A stretch of DNA of 64,000 nt. Origin: Streptomyces sp. Alt3. Lineage in GTDB: Bacteria; Actinomycetota; Actinomycetes; Streptomycetales; Streptomycetaceae. Of the stretch, positions 59,471-64,000 are shown in pieces; the first letter of the stretch is position 1; the number at the start of each line of letters is the position of its first letter. The notes below the pieces were generated by a model, which was given only the letters and a program-made list of their open reading frames with translations, was not told the DNA's origin and made no database searches. The DNA is taken from NCBI RefSeq assembly GCF_030719215.1, contig NZ_CP120983.1, positions 7,626,001 through 7,690,000 of the forward strand, given 5' to 3'. A program made the translations under genes and the position numbers.

Positions 59471-60703
59471 TCAGCTCTCCAGTACCGCGCGAAGCTCCCA
59501 CAGGGCACGCCAGGTGGCCGACCCCTGCTCCGCGCGCCTGCGCACCGGACCGTCCCAGTACCCCAGCAGCCGTGCCGCGTCGGCGGGGTCGTCCTTGCGT
59601 ACGACGCCGAGCAGATGACCGGGCAGGAGGGAGAGCACGTCGCGGTCGCCGGGGAAGTAGGCGGTGGCCAGGCCCAGGGCTCCCGCGACGGACACCGCCT
59701 CCGCGGTGCTCATCACCGTCGAGGGGCGCTCCACCTCCCAGCCTTCCGCCGAGCGGCCGTCGCGCAGGTCCCGGAAGGCGGTGACGAGCGCTTCGAGAAC
59801 CGCGTCGTCCACCTGATAGGCGGCACCCGCCCGTTCGACGGCCGCACGCGACTGGCGCCGGACGAGCGCGGTCTCCGCGTCCACGTCCCCGATCGGGCCC
59901 ACCGTCTCGAAGTTGAAGCGCCGTTTCAGCGCGGCCGACATCTCCGAGACGCCCTTGTCCCGCAGGTTGGCGGTGGCGATGAGGGTGAATCCGGGAGCCG
60001 CGTGCACCTGGGCGCCCTCGCTCCCCGCCAGTTCGGGCACCGCGATCCGCCGTTCGGACAGCAGCGACACCAGTGCGTCCTGGACCTCGGGAAGGCAACG
60101 GGTGACCTCCTCGACGCGGGCGACGGCGCCCCGGGTCATGGCGGTGAGCACCGGGGAGGGCACCAGGGCCTGCTCGGTGGGGCCCTGGGCGAGCAGCAGC
60201 GCGTAGTTCCAGCCGTACTTGAGCTGGTCCTCGGTGGTGCCCGCGGTGCCCTGCACGGTGAGCCCACTGGTCCCGCAGACGGCCGCCGACAGCAGTTCGG
60301 AGAGCATGGACTTGGCGGTGCCGGGTTCGCCGACCAGCAGCAGTCCGCGCTCGCCGGCCAGGGTGACCACGCAGCGTTCGACCAGGGCTCGTTCGCCGAC
60401 GAACTTCTGCTCGATCACCAGGCGCCGCGGCAGCCCGGCGCCGGGCTGCGCGGACTTCGGCAGGCCGAGTGCCTCGCCCGCGCTGCCCATCACGAAGGTG
60501 ACGACGGCGCGAGGGGTGAGCTGCCAGCCGGGCGGGCGGGGCCCCGAGTCGTGTGCGGCGAGGAAGGCCAGCTCGGTGGCGTACTGCTCCTCCGGCGGGG
60601 TGACCTGGCGGTTCTCCCGGCCGGAGACACCGGCAGGGGGAGCCGCCCCGTCAGGGACCCCGCCCGTGCGGGTGGTCTCGGCGGTCGTGGTGTCGCTCGT
60701 CAT
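59471..60703 (-). CDS. MoxR-type AAA+ ATPase
   Basis: 410 residues. Walker A GEPGTAKS in RGLLLVGEPGTAKSMLSELL, Walker B-like VARVEEVTRCLPEVQDALVS, sensor region FTLIATANLRDKGVSEMSAA and LKRRFNFETV. MoxR ATPases remodel complexes with VWA partners. ATG 60703 overlaps the stop of the large protein gene by 4 nt (ATGA). Confidence 0.9.
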   Translation of the reverse strand: MTSDTTTAETTRTGGVPDGAAPPAGVSGRENRQVTPPEEQYATELAFLAAHDSGPRPPGWQLTPRAVVTFVMGSAGEALGLPKSAQPGAGLPRRLVIEQKFVGERALVERCVVTLAGERGLLLVGEPGTAKSMLSELLSAAVCGTSGLTVQGTAGTTEDQLKYGWNYALLLAQGPTEQALVPSPVLTAMTRGAVARVEEVTRCLPEVQDALVSLLSERRIAVPELAGSEGAQVHAAPGFTLIATANLRDKGVSEMSAALKRRFNFETVGPIGDVDAETALVRRQSRAAVERAGAAYQVDDAVLEALVTAFRDLRDGRSAEGWEVERPSTVMSTAEAVSVAGALGLATAYFPGDRDVLSLLPGHLLGVVRKDDPADAARLLGYWDGPVRRRAEQGSATWRALWELRAVLES

Positions 60704-63700
60704 CGGCGGCGGCCCTTCCGGGGTGCGCGGGTTTGCAGTTCTTCGAAGGCGGGGGCGTCGCCGCCCCTGGCCCGTGCCCAAGCCGTAGCGAACAGTTCGG
60801 GTACGGGGAGGTCCGGCAGGGTCCGGGAGGACCCCGCCACGAGGTACAGCCGTTCCTTCCAGGTCTCGAGCGGCAGACCGGGCGCACCGCGTTCGAGCCA
60901 GCCGCAGGGGAGGAACAGGGTGCGCCCGGCGCGGGAGCGCCTGGCCTCCACCACGAGGTCGGTGGCGGCGAGCTCCGCCCGTGCCTTCTTGATCCGTGCG
61001 GGCTTCCACTCGGTCCAGCGGGCGCAGTTGCGGTCCGTCGGGTCGGGCAGGGCGAGCAGCATCAGGTACAGGGAGGCGGCGTCGGCGCTCAGCCCGAGGG
61101 CCGCGGCGGCCTCGGCCACCAGATCCGGCACCGCGCGCGTCGGGTCCTGGGCAGGGTGGTGCGGCGTGCCGTCGGGGGCGCCCGCCGACACCAGGGCGTC
61201 GACCTCCTCGCCCAGCAGGGCGCGCAGAGCACGGAGTTCACCCACCCGGTACTGCGCGACGGTGCCCTCGACCAGGCCGAACGCCGGGTCCTGGGGACCT
61301 TCCAGACGGGCAGGCCGGATCAGGAGCTTCTCGTGGCTGCCGTGGCCGGCTGCGAGGAGCAGCGCCGCACCGGCCCGGACCAGGCCGTCGGGCCCCGCCC
61401 CGCCGGACTCGGGAAGCTGGTGGGCGGCCCGGACCACGGAACCGATCGATCCGCCCGCCTCGGTCCAGTCCAGCCCGAGGTCCAGCACCAGGTCCGGATC
61501 GGCGAGGGTGCGGCGCAGGGCCGCGAGCCCGACGGGCAGGTGCGCACGCAGGGGGTGTCCGTACGGCAACGTGTAGGCGAGGGTCCGCAGGGCGGTCAGG
61601 GCGGAGGAGAGCGAGCCGTGCGCACTCACCCGGCGCAGGCCGGGCCGGCCGGAACCGTCCTCGACCGGGGAACCCTGGCCCAGCCACGTCCGGGAGCACG
61701 CGTTGAGGACCAGGTCGACGGCGCCGGGGGTGGTGTCCGACAGGTCGAGGTCCAGTTCCTCGGGGACGCGGACGAGGGAGGCGAGACGTGACTGCCAGAC
61801 CTCGGCGGCGGCCGGGACGTCCGGGCCCGTGACCCACAGCTCGGCCGGGTCGCCGGGCAGCAGCGCCCGGACCAGGGCGTGGCGGTCGGCACGGGGCAGG
61901 GCGTTCAGCCTGGCCTGGGCCGCCTCGAAGGCACGGGTCTTCGCTCCGAGCAGCCCGAGCGCCTCGGTGCCCGGCTCGTCGACGGCGGCCGACACCAGGG
62001 CCGCGGACTGGAGGGGACCGATCCCGGTGGCCGTGTGGAAGGCCTCGGCTGCCTCGGGACGCCAGGGTGCCGCGCCCCGCTCCCGTACGAGGGCGGTGAG
62101 CCGGGTGAGCCGGGTGCGGTCGATGCCCTGCCGGTGGACGTGCTCGTGGTCCAGTGTGAAGCCGGCCACGGGACCGAAGACGCCGGTGGGGTCGTGGTCC
62201 AGGGCCAGCCAGCGTGCCGCGTCGTTCCGGCCGTTACGGCCGCGCTCGGCGAGGACCACGACGGTGCGGGCGCCCTTGCGCAGCACCTGGCCGAGCCGGT
62301 GCACGGCCTCGGGGCGCCCCTGCCCGGGCGTTCCGGCGTACGGCTCGACGAGTTCCACCTGCCGGACCGTGCCCGCCGGATCCGCCAGCGGGCCCTCGGC
62401 GAGCGTGTCGAGCAGGACCACGAGACCTGCGCGGTGCTCGGGCGAGGTCGTCGCCGAGGCTGCCCGGTAGGCCAGTTCGGGGAGTTTGTCGAGCAGGGAG
62501 GTCCAGTCCAGGGACTGGCCGGGGACGGCGCACTCGTCACGCTGCCAGCCGTCCACGGGAGTGAAGGGGACCTTGGACGGCACGGGCGGGCCGAAAGCCG
62601 GCTCCCCGCCGAGGACGTGATTGACGGCGAGGACCTGCCGGATCGCGGTCCACCGGCCTGCCGCTCCCCACCAGCCGCCGGACATGCGCTCGGAACCCCA
62701 GCCGGTGGCCTGCAGAAGAGTCGTGTCGTCGCCGTGATCGGGCGAGCGGTCGGAGAACATGTCCTGGACTCGCGTGGTGCTCCGGGGCGCGGCGGGCTTA
62801 GGCGGTTCCAGGTAACGGGCGGCCGAGGCGGCCTTGTCCACCGCGTCCCGGACGAGCGCGGTGACGCCCGCGAGGAGCCGCGCGTCGGACACCTCGGGCA
62901 GCACCCGGGCGACGGCTTCCAGGCTCACCTCACGCGACGTGGGCCCGGTGTAGTCCTGCACGGCACGGGAGGCTTCCAGCTGCCGGACGACCGCGGTGGC
63001 GACCTCCTTGAACAGTTCTTCCGCCCGGGAGTCCGCCAGGTTCCGCAGGGCGGCGGAGCCCTGCTCGTCCCTGGGGCGCATGGCATGCCAGTAGGCGACC
63101 GGAGGGACGTAGGGGGTGCCCGCGGCGAGGTTGCTCCCCGTCGAGCCGGTGATGACGGACCAGAGGCTTCCGCCGGTGCCCTCGGAATCGACGGGGTGTG
63201 CCTGGACCGACCGCCCGGCAAGGGCCATGACGGGGCGTGATCCGCCGGGAAGGGTGAGGGCGCCGAGCGGCACGGGGGATCCGCCGGGCAGCGGGGCCGA
63301 CAGGGTGACCGTGTGACCGTCGGGGGTGCCCGCGACGATCCGGTGCCCGTCCGCGGGGGCGGGCATACCCGGTTCGGCCACCGTGCGGCGGACCCAGCGG
63401 CCGAGGACCGTGCCGTCCGTGCCGAACGGTGTGTTCTCCAGGCCGGGCTGGAGCGGCAGCACCTGGCAGTGTTCGGTGAGCAGCCGGGTGCCGTCCCGCA
63501 CCCCGGACTGGAGGAAGGCCGGCAGCGAGGCGCGGCCGTGCGTGCCGCTGACGGGGTCGTACTCCAGCCAGACCCGCCGGGTGCCCTGGTGGCCGTCCCG
63601 CCAGTGACCGGTGCCGTCGGAGAGGACGGCGCGCTGCGGCGGGATGGAGGTGTCACCCGCGTGCAGGGCCTTGCCACCGGTGGCTCGGCCGCCGCCGGGC

Positions 63701-64000
63701 AGTGGCACGCAGACGTCGTCCGAGGGGCCGGAGGAACCCCAGCGGGGGATCTGCTCGCCGGCGACGGTGATCACCTCGGCGGGTCGGTGCGACCAGTAGC
63801 CGCGCTGCTTGCCGTCCTCCCACCAGATGACGAGCAACTCGCCGTCGGTGTAACGGAAGGCGGGATGCCGCCAGCGGTCGGCGGTGGAGGGCAGCCGCAG
63901 GGTGTGCCGCAGCAGAACGCCTTCGGGACCGACGACGACGGCGCGTTCCCAGGTGTTCAGGATCAGTGCGGGCCAGGCCCCGGTGACACCGACGCCCTCC
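60700..64000 (-). CDS. Very large protein of unknown function, N-terminus beyond window
   Basis: At least 1100 residues are in frame with no stop up to the window edge; the open frame continues upstream of the TTG at 63837 as GVTGAWPALILNTWERAVVV, so that codon is not the true start. No known domain was recognised. The C-terminal end is basic (APRKGRRR). The first visible part is beta-rich with repeated W/Y residues (LVIWWEDGKQRGYWSH, WRDGHQGTRRVWLEYDPVSG); the remainder is helical (LYLMLLALPDPTDRNCARWT). It is the first visible gene of the operon and overlaps the MoxR gene, so it is probably a scaffold or target of the ATPase. Confidence 0.7.
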   Translation of the reverse strand, partial: EGVGVTGAWPALILNTWERAVVVGPEGVLLRHTLRLPSTADRWRHPAFRYTDGELLVIWWEDGKQRGYWSHRPAEVITVAGEQIPRWGSSGPSDDVCVPLPGGGRATGGKALHAGDTSIPPQRAVLSDGTGHWRDGHQGTRRVWLEYDPVSGTHGRASLPAFLQSGVRDGTRLLTEHCQVLPLQPGLENTPFGTDGTVLGRWVRRTVAEPGMPAPADGHRIVAGTPDGHTVTLSAPLPGGSPVPLGALTLPGGSRPVMALAGRSVQAHPVDSEGTGGSLWSVITGSTGSNLAAGTPYVPPVAYWHAMRPRDEQGSAALRNLADSRAEELFKEVATAVVRQLEASRAVQDYTGPTSREVSLEAVARVLPEVSDARLLAGVTALVRDAVDKAASAARYLEPPKPAAPRSTTRVQDMFSDRSPDHGDDTTLLQATGWGSERMSGGWWGAAGRWTAIRQVLAVNHVLGGEPAFGPPVPSKVPFTPVDGWQRDECAVPGQSLDWTSLLDKLPELAYRAASATTSPEHRAGLVVLLDTLAEGPLADPAGTVRQVELVEPYAGTPGQGRPEAVHRLGQVLRKGARTVVVLAERGRNGRNDAARWLALDHDPTGVFGPVAGFTLDHEHVHRQGIDRTRLTRLTALVRERGAAPWRPEAAEAFHTATGIGPLQSAALVSAAVDEPGTEALGLLGAKTRAFEAAQARLNALPRADRHALVRALLPGDPAELWVTGPDVPAAAEVWQSRLASLVRVPEELDLDLSDTTPGAVDLVLNACSRTWLGQGSPVEDGSGRPGLRRVSAHGSLSSALTALRTLAYTLPYGHPLRAHLPVGLAALRRTLADPDLVLDLGLDWTEAGGSIGSVVRAAHQLPESGGAGPDGLVRAGAALLLAAGHGSHEKLLIRPARLEGPQDPAFGLVEGTVAQYRVGELRALRALLGEEVDALVSAGAPDGTPHHPAQDPTRAVPDLVAEAAAALGLSADAASLYLMLLALPDPTDRNCARWTEWKPARIKKARAELAATDLVVEARRSRAGRTLFLPCGWLERGAPGLPLETWKERLYLVAGSSRTLPDLPVPELFATAWARARGGDAPAFEELQTRAPRKGRRR

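Noticed and set aside
1..64000. tRNA, rRNA, transposase or integrase genes
   Set aside because: No cloverleaf-like or rRNA stretches and no recombinase motifs were noticed, though a dedicated covariance search was not possible.

Overview
This is a high-GC actinomycete chromosome segment, almost certainly Streptomyces. The evidence is strong third-position G/C bias, many GTG starts, 4-nt ATGA/GTGA stop-start overlaps, rare TTA codons, DUF5133 and DUF5707 proteins, F420-type oxidoreductases and an IdeR-type iron box. No rRNA, tRNA, CRISPR array or transposase was seen.

Layout. (1) 1-2.8 kb: the 5' part of a sugar-binding lipoprotein gene, diverging from a LacI-type regulator over a TACATCGATGTA operator, then a small PPOX-fold flavoprotein. 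(2) 2.8-25.1 kb: a type II polyketide cluster of the angucycline class. The minus-strand core reads FAD monooxygenase, TcmI-like cyclase, KS-alpha, KS-beta/CLF, ACP, ketoreductase, aromatase/cyclase, oxygenase-reductase fusion. This is the pgaE-F-A-B-C-D-L-M order of gaudimycin, urdamycin and jadomycin type clusters. It continues into an acyl-CoA carboxylase beta subunit, an epsilon subunit with an in-frame stop, a luciferase-like oxidoreductase, an MFS exporter, a frameshifted FMN reductase and an atypical SDR. A small winged-helix protein and a LuxR-type regulator head the minus strand. A plus-strand arm encodes a SnoaL-fold protein, an F420/FMN oxidoreductase, an SDR that lacks its catalytic residues, an O-methyltransferase-like protein with a TTA codon, and the biotin-carrying alpha subunit of the carboxylase. 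No glycosyltransferase was seen, so an unglycosylated aglycone is the simplest product class. The exact product cannot be read from sequence.

(3) 25.3-36 kb: an AEC transporter, a TPR/polyprenyl synthase pair, an orphan iron-boxed MbtH gene, an SDR, a BASS transporter, an ABC-F protein, a lipoprotein, a SpoIIE-type phosphatase and a NUDIX hydrolase. (4) 36.1-42.9 kb: an SDR, then a tetronate-type acid sugar catabolic island with a DeoR regulator, a GntP permease, an SAF-domain dehydrogenase, a four-carbon acid sugar kinase and a class II aldolase-fold decarboxylase. Paired TGTTAACA palindromes sit in its divergent promoter. (5) 42.9-53.6 kb: a PadR/acyl-CoA dehydrogenase pair, small stress or membrane proteins, a two-component system and a secreted tripeptidyl-aminopeptidase-like hydrolase.

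(6) 53.8-64 kb: a tightly coupled minus-strand operon running off the window edge. It encodes a very large protein of unknown function, a MoxR-type AAA+ ATPase, a DUF5682 protein with possible TraB/EreA-like motifs, a VWA protein and a SWIM zinc-finger protein. It looks like one multi-subunit machine of unknown role and is the best candidate here for an undescribed system.

Reading-frame lesions are visible at three points: the FMN reductase near 4255, the carboxylase epsilon subunit at 7072-7074, and the DUF5682/VWA junction near 56.6-56.8 kb. Each could be real decay or a consensus error.
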